Below are positions 54,695-62,197 of a stretch of 64,000 bases of DNA, in pieces (position 1 is the stretch's first letter; each line of letters opens with the position of its first letter). Made by a program: the position numbers and the translations under genes. Source of the stretch: an uncultured Eubacteriales bacterium (lineage in GTDB: Bacteria > Bacillota > Clostridia > Christensenellales > CAG-138); contig URQH01000007.1 of NCBI GenBank assembly GCA_900549955.1, positions 1 through 64,000 of the forward strand. The letters are read 5' to 3'. Under the pieces are notes generated by a model. The model worked only from the letters and a program-made list of their open reading frames with translations. It was not told the DNA's origin and searched no databases.

Positions 54695-55060
54695 ATGGAA
54701 CAGATGTATGCTTACAAGTGCAAGAAGTGCGGCAAGCTCCATCATCCCCGTTACATCGTGTGTCAGAACCCCGATTGCGACGGCCGCGAGTTTGAGCAGA
54801 TCCCGCTCGAAGGCAAGTGCAAGCTGTTGACCTGGACCCGCGTGTACAACCTGCCCGAGGGCTATATGTGCCCGTGGCTCAACTTCGGCATTGTCGAGTT
54901 TGAGAACGGCGTGCGCGCGACCGGCCAGATCGGCTTTGACGATGGCATCGAGACCGGCATGGAGCTGGTTTCCACCGTCGGCGTCGTGAAGGAAAAGGTC
55001 ATCAAGTACAAGGAGACCGTCGTCGAGCCGCAGTACGGCTTCATCTTCCAGAAGGCGTAA
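54695..55060 (+). CDS. DUF35 zinc-ribbon/OB-fold protein
   Basis: A 121-aa partner protein of thiolase-fold enzymes. The N-terminal zinc ribbon has CKKCG and, later, CQNPDC (about 8-28). The OB-fold follows with CKLLTWTRVYNLPEGY and FGIVEFENGVRATGQI. AAGGAGG is only 2 nt from an ATG at 54689 but 8 nt from the ATG at 54695, so I chose the second. It begins 13 bp after the thiolase-like gene. In archaea DUF35 proteins bridge thiolase and HMG-CoA synthase and channel CoA intermediates; in actinobacteria they join Ltp2 or ChsH-type enzymes. A complex with the preceding protein is the natural reading. Confidence 0.92.
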   Translation: MEQMYAYKCKKCGKLHHPRYIVCQNPDCDGREFEQIPLEGKCKLLTWTRVYNLPEGYMCPWLNFGIVEFENGVRATGQIGFDDGIETGMELVSTVGVVKEKVIKYKETVVEPQYGFIFQKA

Positions 55061-55087
55061 CGGCCTCTGGCGGCGGCACCTTCGGCC

Positions 55088-56026
55088 ATGCATGCCAGGG
55101 CAATCTGCTCGCTGCTTCGGCAGCGGCTGGAGGAAGGGGCGATGGACGGCGAGGTTCTGTCCGCGTTTTCCCACGCGGTCAACCTGGATACGCCGGCCGG
55201 CCTGGTGAGCGTGCTCACGCGGGCGCGCTGCCTTCAGCCGATGGGATGCGTCGCAGAACCGGCGGGCTCGTTTGAGCAGGGCGCCTTTGCGCCCGGCATG
55301 CGGGCCCGGCTCACCGGGCGGGAACTCCGCATCGGCGACGCGGAGATTGCGCTGGCGGGCGCAACGCCCACGGATCTGTCCGTGCGCGGCGCGCTGTGCC
55401 CCGACGGGGCTGCAGCGGCCGTTGAACCTCAGAAACATCGTCCCCCCCTGCGCCCGGCGCCGCTCCTGACGGTGCTGGCGTCGGGCCGGGGGGAGGACGG
55501 ACTGTCCGCGCTCGTGACGCGGTGCAAATCCAACGTATATGCCGATTTTCTGGCACCGCGGCTGCCGCGCCTGTTTGCGGCGGTCGCCACCGGGGACGCG
55601 GCGGAAGCGGGCGAGGCGGCGGCACGGATCGCCGGCTGCGGCGTCGGGCTGACGCCGTCGTCGGACGACCTGTTAACGGGCTACATGGCCATGCTGCATG
55701 CTTTGTCCGCCATTGGCGTTTTGGGGGACGTCGTTCCCCTGACGCGCGCCATGGCGGCGCGCGCAGCGCAAAAGACCAACCGCATCAGCGGCGCATTTCT
55801 GTTACAGAGCGGGGCCGGGTATGTCTCCGAGGACGTGCTTCGCCTCCTGCAACTCCTGTGTTCGGATTCGGACGCGCAGCAGATTGAACGGGCTGCGGCG
55901 CGCGTTGCGGCATTCGGTTCCACCTCCGGCAGCGACATGCTGACGGGTATCGTATTGGCAATCATTCATCACGATGGAGGGAAAAACAGTGGTCAAACTG
56001 GAAATCAGGAAAAACGCTTATTTTGA
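55088..56026 (+). CDS. DUF2877 protein (AllH/YlbF-like)
   Basis: A 312-aa protein of the DUF2877 family. The core GCGVGLTPSSDDLLTGYMAM (about 189-208) and SGSDMLTGIVLAIIHH near the C-terminus are family landmarks, with VYADFLAPRLPRLF before them. In Escherichia coli the relative YlbF (AllH) is one of three proteins, with FdrA (AllF) and YlbE (AllG), reported to form oxamate carbamoyltransferase in allantoin breakdown. Relatives of all three lie together here. The ATG at 55088 has no good ribosome site; an in-frame ATG at 55142 follows GGAGGAAGGGG but would cut the conserved first helix. The end overlaps the fdrA-like gene by 38 bp. Confidence 0.85.
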   Translation: MHARAICSLLRQRLEEGAMDGEVLSAFSHAVNLDTPAGLVSVLTRARCLQPMGCVAEPAGSFEQGAFAPGMRARLTGRELRIGDAEIALAGATPTDLSVRGALCPDGAAAAVEPQKHRPPLRPAPLLTVLASGRGEDGLSALVTRCKSNVYADFLAPRLPRLFAAVATGDAAEAGEAAARIAGCGVGLTPSSDDLLTGYMAMLHALSAIGVLGDVVPLTRAMAARAAQKTNRISGAFLLQSGAGYVSEDVLRLLQLLCSDSDAQQIERAAARVAAFGSTSGSDMLTGIVLAIIHHDGGKNSGQTGNQEKRLF

Positions 56027-57551
56027 TTCCGTTACCCTCATGCTCATCTCCAAAGACCTGAAAAAGCTCGACGGCGTGAAGGAAGCGCTCGTGGGCATGG
56101 GCACCGATCTGAACGTCGAGATCGCCCACAACATCGGTCTGGCAACCCCGGAGTTCGACGCCAACGTCACCTCGAACGACTTTTTCGTGGCGGTGGAGTG
56201 CGACAGCGACGAGGTGTTTGAGGCGGCGCAGAAGAAGGTAGAGGAACTGCTGAACAAGAAGACGGAGGCCAAAGAGGCCACGTACTATCCGCCCACGCTC
56301 GAAGGCGCGATCAAGGTCGACCCGGATCTGAACATGGCGGTCATCTCCGTCCCCGGCAAGTTCGCGGCCGACGTGGCGCAGAGCTGCCTCGATCACGACA
56401 TCAACGTCATGCTCTTCTCCGACAACGTGACGATCGAAGAGGAGAAGGCGCTCAAAGAGTGCGCATATGAAAAGCAGCTGCTGGTCATGGGCCCCGACTG
56501 TGGCACCGCGATCATCAACAACGTGCCGCTGGCGTTTGCCAACGTCGTGCCCAAGGGCAAGATCGGCATGGTCTGCGCGTCCGGCACGGGCACGCAGGAG
56601 GTCAGCTCCATCATTGCGCAGCTGGGCTGCGGCGTGTCGCAGGTCATCGGCACCGGCGGCCGCGACCTCAAGAAGGAGATCGGCGGCCTGATGATGAAGC
56701 TGGGGCTCGACGCGCTGATCAACGACCCGAACACCGAGGTCATCACGCTCGTCTCCAAGCCCCCGGCCAAGGAGATCGCCTCCGAGATCCTCGACATCGC
56801 CAAGAACGCCGGCAAGCCGGTGGTCGTCTGCTTCATCGGCGGCGACCGCGCGGAGATCGAGGCCAAAGGCCTGGTCGCCGCCGTTTCGCTGGAGGATGCC
56901 GCGCACAAGGCGGTCGCCCTGCTTAAGGGCGAGCCGGTGAAGGACTTTGTGGAGTTCACCATGGGCGAGGAGAAGGCGGAGGCGCTGGCCAAGGAGATCG
57001 CCGGCAAGATGGCGCCCACGCAGAAGTACGTCCGCGGCTTCTACACCGGCGGCACGCTCTGCGACGAGGCCATGAAGCTGATGATCGGCAACCTCGGCCA
57101 CATCTACAGCAACATCCCGCTGCACGCGGAGGATAAGCTGGTGGACGCGCGCAACGGCAAGAGCCGCGAGCACACGTTCCTCGACTTTGGCGACGACGAG
57201 TTCACCGTCGGCCGTCCGCACCCGATGATCGACCCGAGCCTGCGTGCCGAGCGCGTCATCGTGGACGGGAAGGATCCGGAGACGGCGGTCATCATGTGCG
57301 ACTGCGTCATCGGCTATGGTTCCCATCCCAACCCGGCAGAGGATCTCGCCGAGGCGATCCGCACCGCGAAGGCCGAAGCGGAGGCTGCCGGACGGCATCT
57401 GTGCTGCGTGTGCGCAGTGTGCGGCACTGAGGGCGACCCGCAGTGCCTGTCCAAGACGCAGAAGCAGTTGACGGATGCCGGTGCGGTCGTGCTGCCGTCC
57501 AACGCGCAGGCGACGCGCTTTGTGGAGCGCATCCTCGCCAACCTGAAGTAA
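55989..57551 (+). CDS. fdrA: FdrA/AllF family protein (acyl-CoA synthetase-like)
   Basis: A 520-aa protein of the FdrA family, built like the alpha subunit of succinyl-CoA synthetase: an N-terminal domain beginning VKLEIRKNAYFDSVTLMLIS, a CoA-binding-like domain with KQLLVMGPDCGTAIINNVPL and MVCASGTGTQEVSSIIAQLG, then GVSQVIGTGGRDLKKEIGG and a C-terminal ligase domain. GGAGG (55976-55980) is 8 nt from a GTG at 55989, which I prefer to the ATG at 55974. It overlaps the DUF2877 gene and is followed 13 bp later by the YlbE-like gene, the order seen in carbamoyltransferase loci. Here it may transfer carbamoyl or acyl groups; the exact substrate is unknown. Confidence 0.93.
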   Translation: MVKLEIRKNAYFDSVTLMLISKDLKKLDGVKEALVGMGTDLNVEIAHNIGLATPEFDANVTSNDFFVAVECDSDEVFEAAQKKVEELLNKKTEAKEATYYPPTLEGAIKVDPDLNMAVISVPGKFAADVAQSCLDHDINVMLFSDNVTIEEEKALKECAYEKQLLVMGPDCGTAIINNVPLAFANVVPKGKIGMVCASGTGTQEVSSIIAQLGCGVSQVIGTGGRDLKKEIGGLMMKLGLDALINDPNTEVITLVSKPPAKEIASEILDIAKNAGKPVVVCFIGGDRAEIEAKGLVAAVSLEDAAHKAVALLKGEPVKDFVEFTMGEEKAEALAKEIAGKMAPTQKYVRGFYTGGTLCDEAMKLMIGNLGHIYSNIPLHAEDKLVDARNGKSREHTFLDFGDDEFTVGRPHPMIDPSLRAERVIVDGKDPETAVIMCDCVIGYGSHPNPAEDLAEAIRTAKAEAEAAGRHLCCVCAVCGTEGDPQCLSKTQKQLTDAGAVVLPSNAQATRFVERILANLK

Positions 57552-57564
57552 GGAGGAAGCGACA

Positions 57565-58989
57565 ATGAGCAAGCTGAACGAGTTATTCGCAAAAGAGCTG
57601 CACGTGGTCAACTTTGGCATCGAGTCCTTCTATCAGGATCTCGTCAGCCAGAAGCAGCCTGCCGTGCACGTGGACTGGAAGCCCGTTGCGGGCGGCGACA
57701 AGGTTGCGGCCGCAAATCTGCGCAAGCTCAAGAATCCCGAGCTCACTGCCAAGATTGAAGCGGCGAACAAAGAGGCGCTCCGCCGCATCCTTGCTGCGCA
57801 GCCGACGCTCGTCGGCCTGGGCATCGCGGGCGAAGTGATTCCCGGCATGACCAAGAAGACCATCCTGCACGCTGGCCCGCCGGTGACCTGGGAGCGCATG
57901 TCCGGCCCGCAGAAGGGCGCCGTCATGGGCGGCCTCATCTACGAGGGACTGGCCAAGGATCTGAAGGAGGCGGAGGAGCTGGCCGCTTCGGGCGAGATCA
58001 AGTTCGATCCGTGCCATATGCACAGCGCCGTCGGCCCGATGGCAGGTGTCGTGACCGCGTCCATGCCGGTCTGGATCATGGAGAACAAGACCTTTGGCAA
58101 CCGCGCGTACTGCACGATCAACGAGGGCCTTGGCAAGGTGCTGCGCTTCGGCGCGTGCGACGACGAGGTGCTCACGCGCCTGCGCTGGATGGAGAAGGAG
58201 CTCTATCCGGTGCTCAAGGCGGCGGTGGAGTACAAGGGCGAGATCGACGTCAAGGTGCTCATCGCCAAGCTGTTGCAGATGGGCGACGAGGCGCACAACC
58301 GCAACGAGGCCGGCACGTCCCTGCTCATCCGCGAGTTGGTGCCCGGCATCATGGCGGCCGACTTCCCCGAGGAGCAGAAAGCCGCGGCCTACAACTTCAT
58401 CAACGGCAACAACCACACCTTCCTGAACATCTCCATGCCGGCGTGCAAGTGCACGATGGATCCGATCTTCGGCATCGAGTACAGCACGGTAGTGGCGACG
58501 ATGTGCCGCAACGGTACGGATTTCGGCATCCGCGTGGCGGGCCTTGGCCCCGACAAGTGGTTCACCGCGCCTGCGGAGATGGTCAAGGGCCTGTATTTCC
58601 CGGGCTTTGACGAGAGCGATGCGGCGCCGGACCTTGGCGACTCCTGCATCACGGAGACGGCGGGCATCGGCGGCTTCTGTATGGCAGCTGCGCCGGCCAT
58701 CGTGCAGTTCGTGGGCGGCCAGGTCAGCGACGCGCTCAACTACTCCAAGCAGATGTACGAGATCACCGTGGGCGAGGGCCAGGCGTACAAGATCCCCGCG
58801 CTCGACTTCCGCGGCAGCGCGACTGGTATCGACGTGCTCAAGGTCATCGAGACCGGCATCCGTCCGATCATCAACACCGGTATCGCGCACAAGGATCCCG
58901 GCGTCGGACAGGTTGGCGCGGGCATCGTGAATCCGCCGGAGGACTGCTTCAAAAAGGCACTTGCGGCGTGCGCGGAAGCCTGGGCATAA
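57565..58989 (+). CDS. ylbE: DUF1116 protein (YlbE/AllG family)
   Basis: A 474-aa protein of the DUF1116 family. Landmarks: LVGLGIAGEVIPGMTKKTIL, HAGPPVTWERMSGPQKGAV, FDPCHMHSAVGPMAGVVTA, INEGLGKVLRFGACDDEV and AGTSLLIRELVPGIM. It also has several conserved Cys/His positions (FDPCHMH, MPACKCTMD). In E. coli this protein (AllG) is the second subunit of oxamate carbamoyltransferase. AGGAGG precedes the ATG at 57565. It is the last gene before a 13-bp-arm hairpin. With FdrA and DUF2877 it makes a complete set; no carbamate kinase gene, which usually completes the energy-yielding step, is found in the window. Confidence 0.93.
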   Translation: MSKLNELFAKELHVVNFGIESFYQDLVSQKQPAVHVDWKPVAGGDKVAAANLRKLKNPELTAKIEAANKEALRRILAAQPTLVGLGIAGEVIPGMTKKTILHAGPPVTWERMSGPQKGAVMGGLIYEGLAKDLKEAEELAASGEIKFDPCHMHSAVGPMAGVVTASMPVWIMENKTFGNRAYCTINEGLGKVLRFGACDDEVLTRLRWMEKELYPVLKAAVEYKGEIDVKVLIAKLLQMGDEAHNRNEAGTSLLIRELVPGIMAADFPEEQKAAAYNFINGNNHTFLNISMPACKCTMDPIFGIEYSTVVATMCRNGTDFGIRVAGLGPDKWFTAPAEMVKGLYFPGFDESDAAPDLGDSCITETAGIGGFCMAAAPAIVQFVGGQVSDALNYSKQMYEITVGEGQAYKIPALDFRGSATGIDVLKVIETGIRPIINTGIAHKDPGVGQVGAGIVNPPEDCFKKALAACAEAWA

Positions 58990-59018
58990 GGCGCGCAGAG
59001 GACACAGTCAGAAAGTCT

Positions 59019-59047
59019 CCGTAAAGCGGGATTTTCCCGCTTTACGG
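59019..59047 (+). terminator. Hairpin after the fdrA-ylbE operon
   Basis: Perfect stem CCGTAAAGCGGGA / TCCCGCTTTACGG with a 3-nt loop, 30 bp after the stop. There is no T-run next to it, so it may end transcription weakly or stabilise the 3' end. Its distal arm overlaps the -35 of the next promoter. Confidence 0.6.
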
Positions 59048-59089
59048 AATTGGTAAATCGTGATATACTTTTTTACATATAAAAAAGTA
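59041..59089 (+). promoter_or_regulatory. Promoter and operator-like inverted repeat of the cyclase gene
   Basis: -35 TTTACG (59041-59046), 17-bp spacer, extended -10 TGA-TATACT (59061-59069). A perfect inverted repeat TACTTTTTT-ACATAT-AAAAAAGTA (59066-59089) starts within the -10 and covers the expected transcription start, where a bound protein would block the polymerase. Confidence 0.7.
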
Positions 59090-59138
59090 CGTCACTGCTT
59101 ACATACACATCCACACATCATTGAAGGAGGTTACTTTC

Positions 59139-59948
59139 ATGAGCAAATGGTCCGACATCAAAATGTATGATCTGTCTATCCCGATTGGTATCAACACGCC
59201 GCCGTGGCCGACCTACGAGCCGCTGCAGATGAAGTTCTTCAAGCGCCTCGCGCCCAACGGCGCCAACGGCCAGCTGATGACGCACTCCAACCACGTGGGA
59301 ACGCACCTGGATGGCCCGCTGCATTTTGATACCGCTGGCCGCGACATGGCGTCCCTCGAGCTGACCAAGCTCTGCCATCCCGGTGCTGTGGTCGACCTGT
59401 CCGATGAGTTCGGCGAGGACGACTGGGGCATCTACACCGCTGCGGACATCGAAAAGCGCGTGGAAGTCAAGAAGGGCGATATCCTCATCATCAACACCGG
59501 CTACCACAAGTATGGCTGGGACGTGCCCGGCACGGCCGACGAGCGCCGCTACATGCTGCGCCACCCGGGTCCGTCGCTCGACTTTGTCAAGTGGGTTCGT
59601 GAAAAGGAGATCCGCTGGATCGGCGTCGACTGCGGCAGCGCAGACCACCCGATGAACACGAAGATCCGCGACTGGGAGCCGAAGGAAGCCGTCAAGTGCG
59701 ACGAGAAGTTCCGCGCCCGCTATGGCAAGGGCCTGAACGACATCTATCCGTGGCCGGATCACTATCAGGCCATGCATATCGAGCTCTTCTGCCAGCCCTA
59801 CGAGGCGATTCACGCCGAGTGCCTGGGCGGCCAGATCGACGAGCTGTCCAACAAGCGCGTCGTCATCGGCTGCTTCCCGTGGAAGCTGGTCGACGGCGAG
59901 AGCTGCATCTCCCGCATCGTGGCGTTCGACGGATTCGACGACGTCTGA
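59139..59948 (+). CDS. Cyclase family metal-dependent hydrolase
   Basis: Protein of the cyclase (kynurenine formamidase/isatin hydrolase-like) family, 269 aa. The metal motif is THSNHVGTHLDGPLHFDTAG (HxGTHxDxPxH, about 49-68), which binds Mn or Zn. Later DILIINTGYHKYGW, IRWIGVDCGSADHPMN and a Glu near QPYEAIHAECLGG complete the active site. Such enzymes hydrolyse amide or lactam bonds, opening rings such as isatin or N-formylkynurenine. GGAGG is 8 nt from the ATG at 59139. It has its own promoter and an operator-like repeat, but sits between the carbamoyltransferase-like operon and the molybdenum hydroxylase genes, consistent with ring opening in a shared pathway. Confidence 0.92.
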   Translation: MSKWSDIKMYDLSIPIGINTPPWPTYEPLQMKFFKRLAPNGANGQLMTHSNHVGTHLDGPLHFDTAGRDMASLELTKLCHPGAVVDLSDEFGEDDWGIYTAADIEKRVEVKKGDILIINTGYHKYGWDVPGTADERRYMLRHPGPSLDFVKWVREKEIRWIGVDCGSADHPMNTKIRDWEPKEAVKCDEKFRARYGKGLNDIYPWPDHYQAMHIELFCQPYEAIHAECLGGQIDELSNKRVVIGCFPWKLVDGESCISRIVAFDGFDDV

Positions 59949-59952
59949 CAAA

Positions 59953-59985
59953 CGGCGCGCGGCCGCATGGCCGCGCGCATTTTGG
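59953..59985 (+). terminator. Terminator after the cyclase gene
   Basis: Stem GCGCGCGGCC / GGCCGCGCGC with a 4-nt loop, followed by ATTTTGG. A second GC-rich hairpin (59992-60020) lies directly after. Confidence 0.75.
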
Positions 59986-60048
59986 ATGCTGGCGGCCCGC
60001 CGCTTCCGGCGGCGGGCCCCATCCCCCCGATGAGGACGGAGGAAGGGC

Positions 60049-60609
60049 ATGGGAGGAAACTGGCTGGGGGTGCTGCTCGTGCTGGCGGTGGCCGGCGCGC
60101 TCATCGGCATCTCCTATCTGCACAAGCGCAGGGCGCAGCCCTATGTGGACCGCTTCGCACAGACGTACTGCGAGACGGTGGCGCATGTGCTGGGCGATGA
60201 TGAGGACGCCTACCGGGACGTCCGCCTGGCGGCGGTGGAGACGGAGGACGGGAACCTGCGCGCCGCGCCGCTTGAAGAGCAGAGCGAGCCGATGCGCGCG
60301 CTGCTGGAAAAGGGCGTGGACGAGCGCACCATCGAGCTGCTGCGCGCCATGTTCGAACAGCACGGCCAGGTGAACAAGCGCCTCTCCGGGCTGAACCTGC
60401 TGGGCAAACGGATCATCCCGCAGCTGAGCCGCGCCTTCATCCTGCTCAACGACGCCCTCACGCTGATCAGGGACTACCAGACCGTCGAATTCACGCCGAA
60501 GGGGCTGGAGCGCTTCCACCTCTTTTTGCACGACCAGGCGCGCGTGCGCGCGGACCTGCTCGAGCCGGTCGTTTCGCCGGCCTGCCGGGAGACGTTCCCG
60601 AAACACTGA
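60049..60609 (+). CDS. Membrane-anchored protein of unknown function
   Basis: A 186-aa protein with one N-terminal membrane helix (NWLGVLLVLAVAGALIGISY, about 4-23) followed by KRR and a soluble, largely helical cytoplasmic part rich in Glu, Arg and Leu. No family is recognised and no catalytic motif stands out. GGAGG at 60039-60043 precedes the ATG at 60049. It is placed between the cyclase gene and the molybdenum hydroxylase genes in the same direction, but terminators before it and a 255-bp gap after it suggest an independent unit. It may have no part in the pathway. Confidence 0.6.
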   Translation: MGGNWLGVLLVLAVAGALIGISYLHKRRAQPYVDRFAQTYCETVAHVLGDDEDAYRDVRLAAVETEDGNLRAAPLEEQSEPMRALLEKGVDERTIELLRAMFEQHGQVNKRLSGLNLLGKRIIPQLSRAFILLNDALTLIRDYQTVEFTPKGLERFHLFLHDQARVRADLLEPVVSPACRETFPKH

Positions 60610-60706
60610 ACGAACCGCCCGCGGACGCGGGCTCTTGTCATCTTTAGACGTTATTCCAGGGCGAGGCAAACGCACACGGACCCATCCGCCCGCCCGCTTC
60701 ACAGCC

Positions 60707-60826
60707 CCGCGCGGCGGGCGCCGCGCACGCAGGGAAGGATCCCGACCGACAACCGAACACACGAACAGACCCGGAAACGCCCGCGCGGCGGGGGCCGCGC
60801 ACAGCAGGGCAAAAACCCAGGCGACA
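60707..60826 (+). repeat. Two imperfect 45-bp direct repeats before the molybdenum hydroxylase genes
   Basis: Copies at 60707-60751 and 60781-60826 share CCGCGCGGCGGG, a GCCGCGCAC arm, GCAGGG and a closing CGACA, 74 bp apart. Each contains a GCGCGGC/GCCGCGC stem-loop. They end about 40 bp before the first hydroxylase gene, which has GGAGG near 60851. No clear -35/-10 pair was found in the 255-bp gap, so the repeats may be leader structures or protein sites. Confidence 0.5.
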
Positions 60827-60864
60827 TACAGTACAAACGGCAGGAAACTTGGAGGATTGCAACT

Positions 60865-61698
60865 ATGAGAGAGTTCGTCTATCTGCGGCCCGGTTCGATC
60901 GCCGAAGCGATCTCCATGCGCTGCGAACACGAGGGCTGCTCCGTGCTCCTCAACGGCGGCACGGACGTGGTCATCCAGCTGCGCGACAGGCTGATCAAAC
61001 CGGATTACGTGATCGACATCAAGCGCATCGAGGGCCTCAGGGAGATCACGTTCAGCAAGGAAGCCGGCCTGTTCATCGGCGCGTGCGCGACGATGAACGA
61101 GATCGGCAACCACGAAGCCGTCAAGACCTACTACCCCTATCTGGCGGAAGCGGCGCTGTCGGTCGGCAGCAAGCAGGTGCGCAACCGCGCCACCTGCATC
61201 GGCAACATCGTCAACGCCTCGCCCCTGTGCGACACCGGCACGCCGCTGTACGCGGCGGACGCGGTGGTGTGCATCAGCGGCAGGGACGGCGCGCGCGAGG
61301 TGCCCATCCGCGAGTTCATCACCTTTGTGCGGCGCACGGTGCTGCGCCCGGACGAGATCGTCACGGGCATCCGGGTGCCGTATGTGGAGGGCCTGCGTGG
61401 CATCTTCACCAAGGTTGCGCGGCGGCGCGAGGTGGACCTGTCCACCATCTGCGGCACGGTCGCCCGCGTGGGCGACGAGTACCGCCTGGCCTTCGGCGCG
61501 GTGGCGCCCACGCCGGTGCGCCTGCCCAAGACCGAGGCGCTGCTCTCGGGCAAGCAGCTCACGCCCGCGCTCATCGAGCAGGCGGCGGAGCTGGCGCGCA
61601 CCGAGGTGTCGCCCATCGACGATGTGCGCGCGTCCAAGGAATACCGGTTGGATGTGGTCGCGGTCATCGCCAGAAGAAGCCTCGAACAACTGGCGTAA
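60865..61698 (+). CDS. Molybdenum hydroxylase FAD-binding subunit (XdhB/CoxM-like)
   Basis: FAD subunit of a xanthine dehydrogenase-family enzyme, 277 aa. It opens REFVYLRPGSIAEAISM and has the FAD motifs LLNGGTDVVIQLRD (about 30-43) and ATCIGNIVNASPLCDTGTPL (about 108-127, the TxGGN-like loop), then the CO dehydrogenase flavoprotein C-terminal domain. GGAGG lies upstream of the ATG at 60865. It accepts electrons from the iron-sulfur subunit and passes them to NAD or ferredoxin. The three subunits are encoded as separate genes in the order FAD, 2Fe-2S, Mo. Compatible with purine, nicotinate or related heterocycle hydroxylation. Confidence 0.93.
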   Translation: MREFVYLRPGSIAEAISMRCEHEGCSVLLNGGTDVVIQLRDRLIKPDYVIDIKRIEGLREITFSKEAGLFIGACATMNEIGNHEAVKTYYPYLAEAALSVGSKQVRNRATCIGNIVNASPLCDTGTPLYAADAVVCISGRDGAREVPIREFITFVRRTVLRPDEIVTGIRVPYVEGLRGIFTKVARRREVDLSTICGTVARVGDEYRLAFGAVAPTPVRLPKTEALLSGKQLTPALIEQAAELARTEVSPIDDVRASKEYRLDVVAVIARRSLEQLA

Positions 61699-61711
61699 GG
61701 GGGACGGAGCG

Positions 61712-62197
61712 ATGAAGTACAAGGTCAATTTCTTTTTGAACGATGAGCCGATGGAACTGTACGTAGACGCGAACAAGACCATGCTGAACGTGCTGCGCGA
61801 CGAGCTGTGCTATACCGGCACCAAAGAGGGCTGCGGCGCGGGCGAGTGCGGCGCGTGCACCGTGATTGTGGACGGCCTGCCGGTCAACGCGTGCCTGGTG
61901 CTCGCGCCGGAGATGGACGGCATGCACATCACCACCGTGGAGGGGCTGGCCAAGGACGGCGAGCTCTCGCCCGTGCAGAAGGCGTTCGTGGAGCACGCCG
62001 CGCTGCAATGCGGCTTCTGCACGCCGGGGTTTGTCATGTCCGCCACGGCGCTGCTGATGGAGAACCCGCAGCCCACGCGCGAGGAGATCGTTCGTGCGAT
62101 CTCCGGCAATCTGTGCCGCTGCACCGGCTATGTCCGCATCATCGAGGCCATTGAAGACGTGGCCGCCCAGTATGCCAAGCAGGGAGGTGCCAACTGA
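61712..62197 (+). CDS. Molybdenum hydroxylase 2Fe-2S subunit (XdhC/CoxS-like)
   Basis: Electron-transfer subunit, 161 aa, with two [2Fe-2S] clusters. The plant-type ferredoxin motif is GCGAGECGACTV with a later Cys (about 45-68), and the second helical domain holds CGFCTPGF and CRCTGYV (about 100-140), giving all eight ligands. The ATG at 61712 comes 14 bp after the FAD subunit gene, with GGACGGAG before it. The frame runs open upstream, but the earlier sequence is antisense-like overlap with the FAD subunit. The stop overlaps the start of the next gene as TGATG. Complete and apparently functional. Confidence 0.95.
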   Translation: MKYKVNFFLNDEPMELYVDANKTMLNVLRDELCYTGTKEGCGAGECGACTVIVDGLPVNACLVLAPEMDGMHITTVEGLAKDGELSPVQKAFVEHAALQCGFCTPGFVMSATALLMENPQPTREEIVRAISGNLCRCTGYVRIIEAIEDVAAQYAKQGGAN

